Shown here: in pieces, positions 44,660 through 55,650 of the stretch
How the letters are laid out: every line of letters starts with the position of its first letter
Position numbering within the stretch: position 1 is the stretch's first letter
Assembly: GCA_034440575.1 (NCBI GenBank)
Contig: JAOTOL010001613.1
Location: 1,580,001-1,644,000 of the forward strand
DNA length: 64,000 bases
Origin: Imbricaverruca yamaguchii
Lineage: Eukaryota > Arthropoda > Thecostraca > Neoverrucidae
Direction of reading: 5' to 3'
The notes under the pieces: model-generated
Databases searched by the model: none
What the model was told of the DNA's origin: nothing
Seen by the model: only the letters and a program-made list of their open reading frames with translations
Program-made: the position numbers and the translations under genes

Positions 44660-45200
44660 CACCACACCACCAACTCACATCAGCTGACAATGCATGACAG
44701 CGCAACACTCGTAGGAAACACGTAAATAACCATCCCCGCATGGCGTCGGACGTACATGAGGCGATTTGTTTCCAAATTAGAAATCAATTGGTACCTAGCG
44801 GTGCCGTCTGAAATAGATCAGCCGACCTGCTTTAAAAAAACCCATAAAAACTAAAACCAAACATAAAACTAGCATGACGTAAAACGACTACCCAGAAGAA
44901 CCATCGCATGTAGATGAGCCGATTTGTCTTGCAACTCATAACGTACACAGCTGCCCAGAGGAACAGCGGACGTAGAAGAGCCGAACTGCAAAACGCCGTA
45001 CTAACCCAACTGACAACCCTGCATGGCATGTTTAGACTAACCCGCTACTAACAACTAACACGCGGCGGCCGGCGTGATAGGCGGTGTGGACAATTACCTC
45101 CTTGTTCTCATGCTAAGGATCCCTCGGTGCCCTTCGATAAAAGTAGGCTAATGTCTAATGCAATGAAGAATGGCTCTTAAGTGCTCCTGGGTTTTAGACA
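44660..45200. other. No recognisable gene
   Basis: Possibly the 3' untranslated tail of the LINE at its start. A loosely repeated word (GCATGNNGTNGGACGTA.ATGAG / AACCATCGCATGTAGATGAG / GGACGTAGAAGAG) occurs at 44,738-44,980. Confidence 0.4.
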
Positions 45201-45203
45201 TTG

Positions 45204-45409
45204 CGTGAGACGAAATGTACGACCCTCAATATACCAGGAGGTGCTGAGTTTACATCAAAAGTAGCGTTAGGGATTATGCTATATTACTCAATATAGCATA
45301 ATCCCTCAAATCTCCACTATGCTTCAGTAATAAAGCATAATCCCTAACGCTACTTTTGATGTAAACTCAGCACCACCTGGTATATTGAGGGTCGTACATT
45401 CGTCTCACG
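45204..45409. repeat. Large palindrome: 77/76-bp arms with an inner perfect 17-bp hairpin
   Basis: 45,204-45,280 and 45,334-45,409 are reverse complements with one mismatch and one single-base gap. Inside, 45,269-45,285 and 45,290-45,306 form a perfect 17-bp stem with a 4-base loop (ACTC). The arm sequence is the same repeat as 28,465-28,545 in the same orientation as the left arm. The single-copy version continues into the ACGTTTCGGCC motif, whereas here it turns back on itself after ATTACTCAA. Confidence 0.92.
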
Positions 45410-47280
45410 TAGGCTAATGTCGGCACCCTGACAAAATAAGCTTCTCATCACTATCAAAACACCCCCAGCCCCACCCAAACTAAAAGTTATTTTATGGAGG
45501 AGTGGAGAAAAATTCAAACCACTTAGGCATCTGGGAGCTGTCCCCAACCCATCCGCTTTTACAGACAGACATGTAACATACTCGCTGTAAAGGCGGCGCA
45601 AATGACCTTTATGATCCGGCAGGCCTAAAAATCACTTTCCCCCACTTTCGAGAGTTGTCGCAACGCGCGGTCCTTCTAGACTTCATCACGACCCTGCGTG
45701 ACGAATACGCTATAAAACCATCGGTTGGATTTGTCACACGCATGCGGTCAAACCAGGTCTAGGTCAAATGGGTCATGCTGTGTCACCGCGCCCCTGTTGT
45801 ATGTTGCATGTTTGTCAGTCAAAATAGGCAATGAATATGAAAATCGTTATCATATCGCCGGTATATGACTTAAAAAATTCAGACCTTCACCGCACTCAAG
45901 ACACGCTAGACATCACGCTCAATGTACAACGTCATACTATAATGACATATTATAATGATATTTCGCTTCCTATCCCAGCTCAATGCCCGAGGACCACCGC
46001 AGGCTAATAAAGGGTGCTAAATTCAAATTCAGCGCCTAGTTATATCTTCGGAACGTGCACACGAGAAGCTTTCAGCAAAATTGTGGAAACTGTCAGGATA
46101 ACTCAGGTACCCAATGACCTCAGAGGTGATGCTTCGCCATGTTCTGGGTCATTGATAGGCACATAGTCAAGAACAGAACACTTTGTCGTCGTAAGTGTAC
46201 CCATACACATCGAAAATATAATATATTCAAGCATGCAAAGCAAACATACACACTTGACTTAACATGGCCTTGAATCGGGCCACGAGTGGATCAAACCGAC
46301 TCGGCACATTTGAAGACATGACGCCCAGATATGAATACATTCTCAGTCACGTGTACATACTAATTTCCCGGCACCATAAATTCAGCCATATTAGTGGAGG
46401 AATGTCATCATCTATAAACGGCATCATGACGTCATCTTTATTGGATCTATGATTACTGTGACTTAAAGTTCCCAAGTGTAGCCCAGTTTTCCACCTAAAG
46501 GTGCCCAATATTTGAGCTAGTTAGTAGCAGAGATGTTCGGGGCTCTTCAAAGGGATCCAAAGGGGAAGGAAAACCCTGCCCCAGTCACTCGCGGCATCGG
46601 CCTGTTTATTTGTTTATTGTCTATAGTCTCCAAGAGCATATCCAGCTGTTTACAGGAAAAGTGCGCTAACCATCTTAAAAATAATCATGACTTTAAACAG
46701 GTGAAAAGTTGGTATGACTGCATAGATGCAAACCATTGGCTACAAGATTCAGGTGTGAGCATGCGACGCGGTACACGCGTATCTAAGTGACTGCATCTTA
46801 ACTGCGTCAGTGCGTCAGTGAGTTCGCGAAAATGTTTGCACTTAGTGGCTTCGCTCAAAATGCGTTCGTCTCTCTTAATAATATACTGAATAATCCACAC
46901 CTAATGGTTTCCAAACATGTACATGGTACATGAAATGAGACAAGTTTCCTGTTTCTCCTGATTGCGACATATGATCCGAAGTTCTGCGATAAAATCGATG
47001 AGTCCGTCCGTCCTATCACAAAACACGTTTCGTAGAAGCATTGTATCGGCCTGTACGCGGCGAGTGAACACAGCCGCCATGCTATGAGCAAAGAATGTCC
47101 GGACATTGCAGAGATTTCAGCCTAAGTGCGTCACAACAATGTTTAGCTAATCGCATTAAAACGTATGCGCTAGCCTGTCTATCCGGGACAGATGATGTGT
47201 CGTGGCGTTAACAGTGCACGTTTCGAAAATTTGCTACCAGGTATTCCGGCTTGCATTCATCGAATAAACATACAAGGAGC
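45410..47280. other. No recognisable gene
   Basis: Stops in all frames. GGCGCAAATGACCTTTATGA at 45,594-45,613 resembles LINE 3' tail sequence also seen near 56.32 kb. Otherwise nothing. Confidence 0.45.
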
Positions 47281-47283
47281 TCG

Positions 47284-48715
47284 GTTCGCAGTTGACACAG
47301 TTCACTGCACATACTGTGCGAATGTCAATGTTCTGTCCAGGTAAACACCCAGGTCTCGCATCATAGTATCACGCCGTAGCGTCGTGTCGTGTACCTTGTA
47401 CTCCAAACACACAGGAGCGTGACGTAAGGTCATTGTGAACGACCTGCATTTCAGAGAGTTCAAGGATAGCATCCAGTCTGCGGACCACTTGCTGCGGGAA
47501 TCATAATCCCTCTGCAGGCGGGTCGCGCCATACACAGACGCTACCCACACTAAACATCTGACGTCATCAGCAAACATTTGGCATTCCGAGTCAATTCGGG
47601 AAGGCATACCGTTCACAAGCTGGTCAAATAACGGAAGGGTCAGGAAGCTCCCTTCCCGTACACCGGAAGTGACATCAGCCCAATCCAAAACCGTTGAATA
47701 GCACTCGCTGCCGTCGACCAGTCAGGTATGCGCAAATCAGAGATAATGTTATATGGAATATGATATGCATTTTCTAGCTTGCATAGCAACATTGTATGGT
47801 TGACACCCTGGAAAGCCGAAGAGTAGTCCGTGTAGATTGCATCTGCATGGTAACCGGCAGCGATTGAATCCCAGGCGTGCCACATGAAAGCTGCCAAGAT
47901 TGAAGTATATCACTTCTTTGGAATAAAACCGTACTGAGTGTCAGTCAGCACTGTAAAAATGTGAGCACTCCTTCTTGTGGTAAACACTTGCCACATAGGC
48001 AAAGAAGTGAAACGGCTCGGTAGCTTTCCGGAGTTTTCCGGTTGCCTTTCTTGTATATTGGTGGACTTTTGACATTTTTCTACCGGCTCGGAAATTTTAT
48101 CTGCCGAACAGAAAGGCTGCATTTTTTTTTCAGTGGGACGCATAATCGGTGAGCACACTCCTGATGGATTCTGGCACTGATATGATCTGGTCCACATGCT
48201 TTGTGCAGGTCAAGTTCAATGCGAATCATGTGGATGTGTGCTAGTGATGGCCGAAAGTTTGCAAGATAAGACAATCCATAGTCCTGAAATAGTGCGTACT
48301 GAGCTACATCCCGTGCTATGAACTTGGCTGAAAAGGCTCTGCTTAGCAGGATGACGCGTCCAACGCCATCGCTGATTCACGTGTTTCCGTCGGACAGAAA
48401 CAGAACAGAACCACTCCTCTTAGAACATTTGAAAATGACCAGCATAATTTTGGAGCCGTCGTAAAATTATCCACCAGTCCCTTCAGATAACTGTAGTAGC
48501 TACGTTCGATCAGACGCTTAGAAAGTTTCGCCTGTCCGTAAAGTCGCGATGAATGACATCGAAACTCAGGCTCCTTTTCAGCCGACGATGTGCGCATTCT
48601 GTCTCTGTCCGTGCGTGCCTGGCCCCACCGTCGAACGGGGGCGGGAGCCTGCGACAGGGAGTCACGACCGGCGCGGGATCACGAATAGCGGCCTCGATCT
48701 CGACACCATGCACAA
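47284..48715 (-). mobile_element. Non-LTR retrotransposon reverse transcriptase, degraded but with most motifs
   Basis: Reading minus from 48.7 kb: a linker (RLIERSYYSYLKGLVDNF, then PKLCWSF), LDLHKACGPDHISARIHQEC (RT motif 1-2, usual 'KAxGPDxIxxxxLKxxA'), FPSR..KMSKVHQYTRKATG (usual 'P..WK.A.V.PIYKKG'), TQYGFIPKK (usual 'QxGFxxxxS'), and DYSSAFQGVNHTMLLCKLEN (the 'DxxKAFDxVxHxxLLxKL' block with its first catalytic Asp). GVREGSFLTLPLF ('QGSxLGPLLF') and QMFADDVRCL (catalytic FADD box) follow, then LQRDYDSRSKWSADWMLSLN and DLGVYLDRTLTF. Several frameshifts and stops lie between them. It ends without a recognisable 3' tail near 47.28 kb. The clade is Jockey/CR1-like. Confidence 0.85.
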
Positions 48716-49605
48716 CATGGCTCGCGTACTTCTATATCTCGGCAAACTTTGCTGGTCCGGTCGCCCGTTCTCTATGACTTAACGTTGCAGAGACGCTGTT
48801 CGTCCCCCAGCCTTGCCGCTGGTTGGGCGGATGGTAGTGGTGGTGGCGGAGGGGGATAAGGGGGGCGGAGGTACCGGTCCTCTCAAGTCGGTCGAAGTCG
48901 TCTGTTTGGTCAGCAAGTGGAACCGCCACAACGCCACAACGACAGACCGGTGACGAACTCCTTGGATCACAGTGAGTGCCCACAGATATCAGCAAAATGT
49001 CATCACTCGCATCACTAGCATGGACGTGACGGCTTCGGTGACGAGCGTGCGGTGCGCATACGCCAGTGACGTCACAAGCTACCGGCACCGAAGGCGGCTC
49101 AATACTGTTCGGTCAGGTGGACGTCAGAACCACGCTTTATTACTTTTCACAGGGCGTGGGACGGGATGGACACAATCAGCCAGGTCTCGAGCCCTGGTAT
49201 GCACAAACGGTTAGGAACTTCCGGCGACGAACTCAGAAGAGGGTGGACGAGAAAGAGGGAAAAATTCGTCCCAGCAGAGGAGCATGGCTAAGCTACACTA
49301 GCTGAGCTGTTCCGAATTCAATCCACAAGCTCCATTCCGCTCGACAGAAAATCAACCGGTGTAATCCGCTTCAGCTACGTGCAACGCCGGCATCGCGCCC
49401 GCTGGACGGCAACAACCCGTGCAGCCTAGACCATAGCCAAGTGACCATACACCAGCAACGCAACCGTGCCATACAAAATAGTGTGTCATACAGATCGGAC
49501 CAGGTGCTCTTCATCAGTCGACCCGAATGTGACGCTCCCGAGCTTGGCTGCCCCTCACCCTGACCTCAAGACCTCAGACACTCACTTACCTCAGAGAGTG
49601 GAGTC
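48716..49605. other. No recognisable gene
   Basis: GC-rich near 48,790-48,880 (GGTGGTGGCGGAGGGGG). Open frames of up to 118 codons on minus are unassigned. Confidence 0.45.
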
Positions 49606-49609
49606 ATGC

Positions 49610-50218
49610 TCTGAGAGGGGCAGCCTTGCCCTCAACCAGACCTTACACCCTCACTAACCCTACAGTGTGGCTGCCTCTCGCCCAGTCCTCAGACCCTCAC
49701 TGACCTCACAGTGTGGCTGCCCCTCACCCAGACCTCAGATCCTCACTGACCTCCCAGTGTGGGTGCCTCTTAACCAGACCTCAGACCCTCACTGACCTCA
49801 CAGTGTGGCTGCCCCTCACCCGACCTCGACCCCCCCCCCCCCCGACCTCAGACCCTCACTGACCTCACAGTGTGGGTGCTCCTCACCCAGACCTCAGACC
49901 CTCACTGACCTCACAGTGTGGCTGCCTCTCACCCAGACCTCAGACCCTCACTGACCTCACAGTGTGGGTGCCCCTCACCCAGACCTCAGACCCTCACTGA
50001 CCTCACAGTGTGGCTGCCTCTCACCCAGACCTCAGACCCTCACTGACCTCACAGTGTAACTGCCTCTCACCGAGACCTCAGACCCTCACTGACCTCACAG
50101 TGTGGGTGCTCCTCACCCAGACCTCAGACCCTCGCTGACCTCACAGTGTGGCTGCCTCTCACCCAGACCTCAGACCCTCGCTGACCTCACAGTGTGGCTG
50201 CCTCTCACCCAGACACAC
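49610..50218. repeat. Minisatellite, 46-bp unit, about 13 copies
   Basis: The unit is CCTCACTGACCTCACAGTGT GGCTGCCTCTCACCCAGACCTCAGAC. One unit near 49,825 contains a run of about 15 C. Units alternate GGCTGCC and GGGTGCC/GGGTGCTCC variants. Confidence 0.96.
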
Positions 50219-50274
50219 CAGCTGATCGTCCACTCGAGCGAAGCCGTCCCGACCCTTATCAACAGCTCACATCT

Positions 50275-50755
50275 CACAATGCAGCTCACAACATCTCGCA
50301 ATGCAGCTCACAGCATCTCATAATGCAGCTCACAACATCTCGCAATGCAGCTCACAACATCTCGCAATGCAGCTCACAGCATCTCACAATGCAGCTCACA
50401 GCATCTCACAATGCAGCTCATAGCATCTCACAATGCAGCTCACAGCATCTCACAATGCAGCTCACAGCATCTCACAATCCAGCTCACAGCATCTCACAAT
50501 GCAGCTCATAGCATCTCACAATGCAGCTCACAGCATCTCACAATGCAGCTCACAGCATCTCACAATGCAGCTCACAGCATCTCACAATGCAGCTCACAGC
50601 ATCTCACAATGCAGCTCACAGCATCTCACAATGCAGCTCACAGCATCCCACAATCAACTCACAACACCTCGCAATGCAGCTCACATCATCTCACAATGCA
50701 GCTCACAACATCTCGCAATGCAGCTCATGGGATCTCACAATGCAGCTCACAACAG
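50275..50755. repeat. Minisatellite, 22-bp unit, about 22 copies
   Basis: The unit is CAGCATCTCACAATGCAGCTCA with variants CAACATCTCGCAATG and CATAGCATC. It starts 60 bases after the 46-bp array ends. Plus frames with a 22-residue period are artefacts. Confidence 0.97.
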
Positions 50756-51030
50756 CACGCCATGGTTCGTGCAGGACTACTGCATGCGTGCCGTCGGTTC
50801 GCCGTCAACTGCAGCGTGGGGTTCAAAGGTCGTGACCTTGCGTTTCCGGCGTCCACGTCAGCGGCGGCGCCACGGCTGCCATGCAGATCAGGACGTGGAC
50901 GGCGATGGGCGCAGCTGGCAGGTGTTCGCCCACGCTAATGTATCGACCCGTCAGTCTTGACGCTTCAGTCTTTCCGGTCAGATCACCGCAACCCGTCTTT
51001 GTACTCCCTCTAATTTCTAAACTAATCGTT
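50756..51030 (+). other. GC-rich open stretch after the array, unassigned
   Basis: One plus frame continues out of the array as PWFVQDYCMRAVGSPSTAAW to a stop near 50,960. The peptide looks protein-like, but I recognise no family, and other frames are open too. It could be an exon remnant from which the 22-bp array grew, by analogy with the cyclase exon, but no splice evidence supports this. Confidence 0.2.
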
Positions 51031-51034
51031 ATAC

Positions 51035-51955
51035 GGAAACGAAAGTGGTTCCATCGGAAAACGCTCAACGAGTAGGGCCCAACGCCATCCGAAACATTTT
51101 ATTTCATCTCCACAAAAGTGACGTTGGTGCGGGGGGGGGGAGTCTATGTTATCACGACTGACATGTCTTTGGCTCTGGGGCTCTGGGTAGTACATTTTGA
51201 GGAAATGTTGAAACCAAAAGATACTTGGGATCAGAATGTGAAAATGAAATCGAACATGGCCTTACAATTTTGCCTACCTATCAACGTTTTACTTCTTTCA
51301 TTTTCAAATTTAGAGTTTCTTATTTTGGTGATTTTTATAAGCGGTAGGGGGACCGAGAAACGTTGCTTTACACCAACTTACTCTGATAAAGATGTTTGCT
51401 TTAGCCAAAATCTTCGGTTTTAGCCTTGCTGGGCAAATATGCAAAACCAATACGTCATAAAAACCGAGCAAACGAAAAAATCCTCCGGTGAGTTTTGTTG
51501 CATCTATAAAGATAAGCAAGGGCGGAAAATCGCAATTCAAACATTAAAACGTGATGACTGGTTCAAAATACATTAAAACGTTCAACCAGTCATCACGACT
51601 GGTTGAACGTTTTAGCGCTACATGTCAATTGTCACCGATGATTTGACTGTGAGGTGACGAACAGGACAAAGGTGAGGTGACGAAATTTGTTACACCTGTT
51701 TTAACACATCAATTTGGCATGTTATGTGAAAATATTCAGGTCAGCTCTCCTACTGTCAACGAGTTATTGAACTCGTTGACAGTATAGGACCTGACCTTAA
51801 TATTTCGATACAACGTGCCAATTAATTCGACAACAGGCGTGACAAATTTCGGCTCGCTGCCGCTTGCTGTTTTTCTCACTATCCGCGGGAACCTCGTGGA
51901 GATGGTGGAGTGTGCAAATTGAGGCCCCCGAGACAGGGCAGGTTAAAACTCGCCA
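51035..51955 (+). repeat. Dispersed repeat, copy 2 (same family as 3.21-3.94 kb), with two perfect hairpins
   Basis: It matches copy 1 block for block from CCATCGGAAAACGCTCAACG through TTTTGTTGCATC..AAAGATAAG, CACGACTGGTTGAACG, AACTCGTTGAC..GGACCTGACC and AATTTCGGCTCGCTGCC to CTATCCGCGGGA..CAGGTTAAA. Extra segments give two hairpins absent from copy 1: 18-bp arms at 51,574-51,591/51,597-51,614 and 15-bp arms at 51,751-51,765/51,770-51,784. No coding domain. Confidence 0.72.
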
Positions 51956-52990
51956 CCGCCACGTGAGGAAACTTTGTCCCATGCGGGGCTGACAGCTGCG
52001 ATGCTGTGCGTGTCCGAGCTCCCTGGTGACCGGCCGTCCGACCAGCCGGTGCCGGCGCGGACCGCACGTGACACCGACAGCGCTGCAGTGGTTCACACGC
52101 ACACGCACACGCACACACGCATGCGGACGGGCCCCGCCGCGCGCCGGCAGCACGGAATATATCCGGCGACATGTCCTATCCAGCTTACACAGTGGGGCAC
52201 ATGCCGGCCTCACAGGTGCTTGCTCCGGCCACACCGACGCTTTGGGCACTGACCGACCGATGGGAACATCGCCTCCTGCCTAGCATATGCTGACGATGCT
52301 CTTCATTGCACACTCGGCATTCCCATAACGCACTGCGAAATTGCCACTGAGCGCCGCGGAGCGTGCGCACGTGATGGCAATAATAGTCAAGCTGTTTGAG
52401 CAGTAGGGGCGGGGGAGCGTCGGCGCTCGAGCTTTCCTTTACCATCCCACTAGCGACTAGTGCAGCGGCACTGTCTTCTACCATCCCACTAGCGGCTAGT
52501 GAAGTGGCACTGTCTCTGCGGATGGACACGGAACACATCGTTTGATGTTTGACGTCGGTAATCGGCCATTGATCGTGCCATGTGTCGGGGTCTCCTGCAT
52601 CAGGAGCCGAGAGGGCACGCCGCACGTGGTCGGTAGCTGAGCGCGCGCCTTCGACTGTAGCGATCATGTCATGCAGGAACACAAGCACATGTTAGCAACT
52701 GTACGTATGCAGCAAAGTATTCCGCGGTCTCACAGATAGAAAGCATTTTCGAGTGGGACAGAAAAACAAAAACACGTGGCCGTATTCCGCAAGAATATTT
52801 ATCCGGCCCCAAAAGGGCGGGAACCCAAAGGTGTCCCTTGCTAAACTCGGTGAGTAAGGTCTCCGGAAAATATCTGGGGATGCTTCAGGACAAAAGTCAC
52901 GGCTTTTCTTCCGTTCAGTGCATAGTACTTTCAGTTAGCGAGGCAGTTCAATGCTGTTCCGGCCAGTTGCAGGTTGCAGACAACTCATCG
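51956..52990. other. No recognisable gene; short (CA)n and a 45-bp duplication
   Basis: A CACACG/CACA microsatellite lies at 52,092-52,124. CTACCATCCCACTAGCGRCT AGTGMAGYGGCACTGTCT occurs twice at about 52,436-52,516. Overlapping GC-rich frames on both strands are unassigned. Confidence 0.5.
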
Positions 52991-52994
52991 CGTC

Positions 52995-53118
52995 GGGAAT
53001 TACCATGGACACTTTGAACATCACCATGGACATTTTTGGCTTCACCATGGACATGTTTGGCATCATCATTGCTATGCTGGACATCACCATGGACATCGAG
53101 GGCATCACCATGGACATG
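52995..53118. repeat. Short tandem repeat, 18-33-bp units on CATCACCATGGACAT
   Basis: CACCATGGACAT recurs six times with spacers such as TTTTGGCTT and CGAGGGCAT. The frame reads TMDIFGFTMDMFGI-like and is likely an artefact. Confidence 0.85.
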
Positions 53119-53204
53119 TGTCAGCAGCCATACTTGCCTGGTGTTGACACACTTCCAGTCATTCGTCTACTTTCGAATGCCGGTGCCAAGGGGGTACAGG
53201 CTTT

Positions 53205-53352
53205 GCAATAAAGACATCAAGGGCATCAACGTGTATTGCAATGACGGGAAAGTCCCCACCTCGCGCCCACGTACAGGCTTTGCAAAAAAAGGACAACAAG
53301 GGCATCGACGTGTGTTGTAACGACGGGAAAGTCCCTACCTCGCGCCCACGTA
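53205..53352. repeat. Direct duplication, about 77 bp x 2
   Basis: ACAGGCTTTGCAA..AAGGGCATCRACGTGTRTTG followed by YAAYGACGGGAAAGTCCCYA CCTCGCGCCCACGTA occurs twice. Confidence 0.88.
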
Positions 53353-53399
53353 ACGGACGCTGCTCGGCGGTGATGCAAACTTCTGCCGGACTTGGGACC

Positions 53400-53520
53400 C
53401 CTGGGAACCGCCTCGGTATACGCGCCGGCTGGATTGGCGTCTCCACACTCGACCAACTGGCGTGAGAGGTTGGCCACGCTGAGCAGCCTACCAGCTGGAT
53501 GCGTCGCAAGATCACCAAAT
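53400..53520 (+). mobile_element. SINE body and core (GCGTCG-core family)
   Basis: CACTCGACCAACTGGCGTGA GAGGTTGGCCACGCTGAG followed by GGATGCGTCGCAAGATCACC aligns to the body and core of the SINE at 23.59-23.74 kb. A clear tRNA head is not visible. Confidence 0.7.
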
Positions 53521-53639
53521 CCGGGCGGGCTGGGTGTTAGAAGCTCAGTCGCTCACGTCTGATCAGCAGGTCAAAGTGTGGCCATGGGTCAATGTCAAGG
53601 CCGTCAATCGGCGTCAGTTCGTAAGCAAACATCTGGCGT

Positions 53640-53862
53640 GAGTAAGCGTAGCATTCGTTTGGTCAGCTGTGACCGTGAGTTGGCGCTGGTCGTTTGGTCA
53701 ACTGTGACCGTGAGTCGACGGTGACCGTTTGGTCAACTGTGACCGTGAGTCGGCGCTGGTCGTTTGGTCAACTGTGACCGTCAGTCGGCGCTGGTCGTTT
53801 GGTCAACTGTGACCGTCAGTTGGCGCCGGCCAGTTGGTCAGCATCTGGCGTGAGTCAACATT
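53640..53862. repeat. Minisatellite, 35-bp unit, about 6 copies
   Basis: The unit is CGTTTGGTCAACTGTGACCG TGAGTCGGCGCTGGT. The first and last units are diverged. It starts about 120 bases after the SINE core. Confidence 0.93.
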
Positions 53863-54104
53863 TTGGCGTTGACCCAGGGCAGCCTTGGGGGCCGATTTAC
53901 TGGGCTAGGTTGACCTAAGCGTGGAATTCGAAGTGTTTTTTTTTCGGAATCTAATGCGCACAGAGATTTCGTGGTGTACCTAATACACTTTGTGATACTC
54001 AGAGCAATGATTATCGTCCAGCCCAGTTTAAATTTCAAGTGTTAGACTATCCCTGAATATGTCATAACATAAGATGACATAAAATGCAGGCATGATATTC
54101 CTCA

Positions 54105-54308
54105 TCGAAGGGCCAGGACGCCACGGATGTTCCAGTGATATCCTGGATCGAAAGACCAGGACGCCACAGATGTTCCCGTGCTATTCTGGATCGAAGGGCT
54201 AGGACGCCACAAATGTTCCCGTGATACTCCGGATCGAAAGCTCAGGACGCCACAGATGTTTCCGTGATACTCCGGATCGAAAGCCAAGGATGCGACAGAT
54301 GTGCCCGC
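54105..54308. repeat. Minisatellite, 43-bp unit, about 5 copies
   Basis: The unit is CCAGGACGCCACAGATGTTC CCGTGATACTCCGGATCGAAAG. A related single word occurs just past the array. Confidence 0.93.
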
Positions 54309-54309
54309 T

Positions 54310-54880
54310 TTGTCCGGCATCCCGACGCGGCGGTCGTTGCCTGCCCCGGGGACAGGTCTGGTGCTGCCGAAGCGCGAGTAAATATCACCGATTAGAGTTA
54401 GTGGGGCATGAAGGCGCTTCGACGCATGATCGCTCGGCGCACAATCATCACCGACACGCGCAGAGCGGTGGATGCCGCACCGGGCCTCTGCTCCCCGCTG
54501 TAAAGCGTTGTGACAACGTACCCCAGTAGTAATCCATGTTTCAACGTTCAAGATCCCAAAGAACATATCAGTTTTAAGCACAGAAATGTATATTGAGCAC
54601 TAGCTTGGTACGGCGTAGACACTCCAGCGCAAATGGCTTGACGAATTCGGCTCGACTCCGTCACGATTGTGCTACTAAATCTAGCTTCCGGCTCAGCTGC
54701 TACAGGTCTTTCATTCAGCATAGCATAGCACTCTGCGTTCTCCTTTGGACTGTGATACTATTTATTACAAACACTCGATAACAGTTGGAGTTCCGTGGAA
54801 TGCCGTTCCGGTGTTGTAGCGTTCGCTCGGAGGAGTGTGGCATTTTCAACAGCTGTGGCTAGCTGCCACAGATCCCCGAT
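54310..54880. other. No recognisable gene
   Basis: Nothing assignable on either strand. Confidence 0.5.
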
Positions 54881-54881
54881 C

Positions 54882-55218
54882 CACGTATCACGTTATCACA
54901 TCAGTACGCCAGCCGTCCAATACGAGGGCGCACCGAACACGATCCACGCATCACGTTATCACATCAGTACGCCAGCCGTCCAGTACGAGGTAGTGCCGAA
55001 CACGATCCACTATCACGTTATCACATCAGTACGCCAGTCGTCCAGTACGAGGTAGTGCCGAACACGATCCACGTATCACGTTATCACATCAGTACGCCAG
55101 CCGTCCAATACGAGGTAGTGCCGAACACGATCTACTATCACGTTATCACATCAGTACGCCAGCCGTCCAGTACGAGGGCGCACCGAACACGATCCACGCA
55201 TCACGTTATCACATCAGT
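54882..55218. repeat. Minisatellite, 60-63-bp unit, about 5.5 copies
   Basis: The unit is GATCCACGTATCACGTTATC ACATCAGTACGCCAGCCGTC CAGTACGAGGTAGTGCCGAACAC. Some units lack a few bases after GATCCA (GATCCACTATC). Confidence 0.95.
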
Positions 55219-55650
55219 CACGCACGGCGCGAAGAGACCCAGTCCCAGCCCCAGCAACCTCGGCACCGGCCTTGAAATGGAAGCCGTATTCGCTGCGAGC
55301 CTGCTTCTTTGGATGATCAGATTATTACCGCAGCCCGTTGGACGCAAGCCCAATTTCATCTCTGCGTATTGGACCGGACAAAACAGTCGACTTGGCATAT
55401 TGATTCGGAACAGAAACGGACAGGCACACCCAATGCGAAACACGAGTGGCCGGAAGAGCAGAACTTCGCGGATCCGGTGCAGATCCCACGGCTGGGCAAC
55501 GCTGGCAAAGTTGTGCACTTCTACAAGCCAGCGAACTTCACCTCCAAATGCTGACTGAGCCAGCCTTTGCTACACCGAATAAGCAAATCTACTTACGGGC
55601 GCCTGGTTACGCCACTCCATTGGCGGGAGTCGGCTCAATGGTGCTAATTT
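55219..55650 (+). other. Unassigned open frames after the array
   Basis: A plus frame at 55,309-55,554 reads QAQFHLCVLDRTKQSTWHID, NAKHEWPEEQNFADPVQIPR and VVHFYKPANFTSKC before a stop. A second plus frame stays open to 55,558. The first has protein-like composition and could be an exon or an element fragment. I recognise no family. Confidence 0.25.

Noticed and set aside
49610..50755. CRISPR-like regularly spaced repeats
   Set aside because: These and all other arrays are head-to-tail units without unique spacers, in a eukaryotic context.
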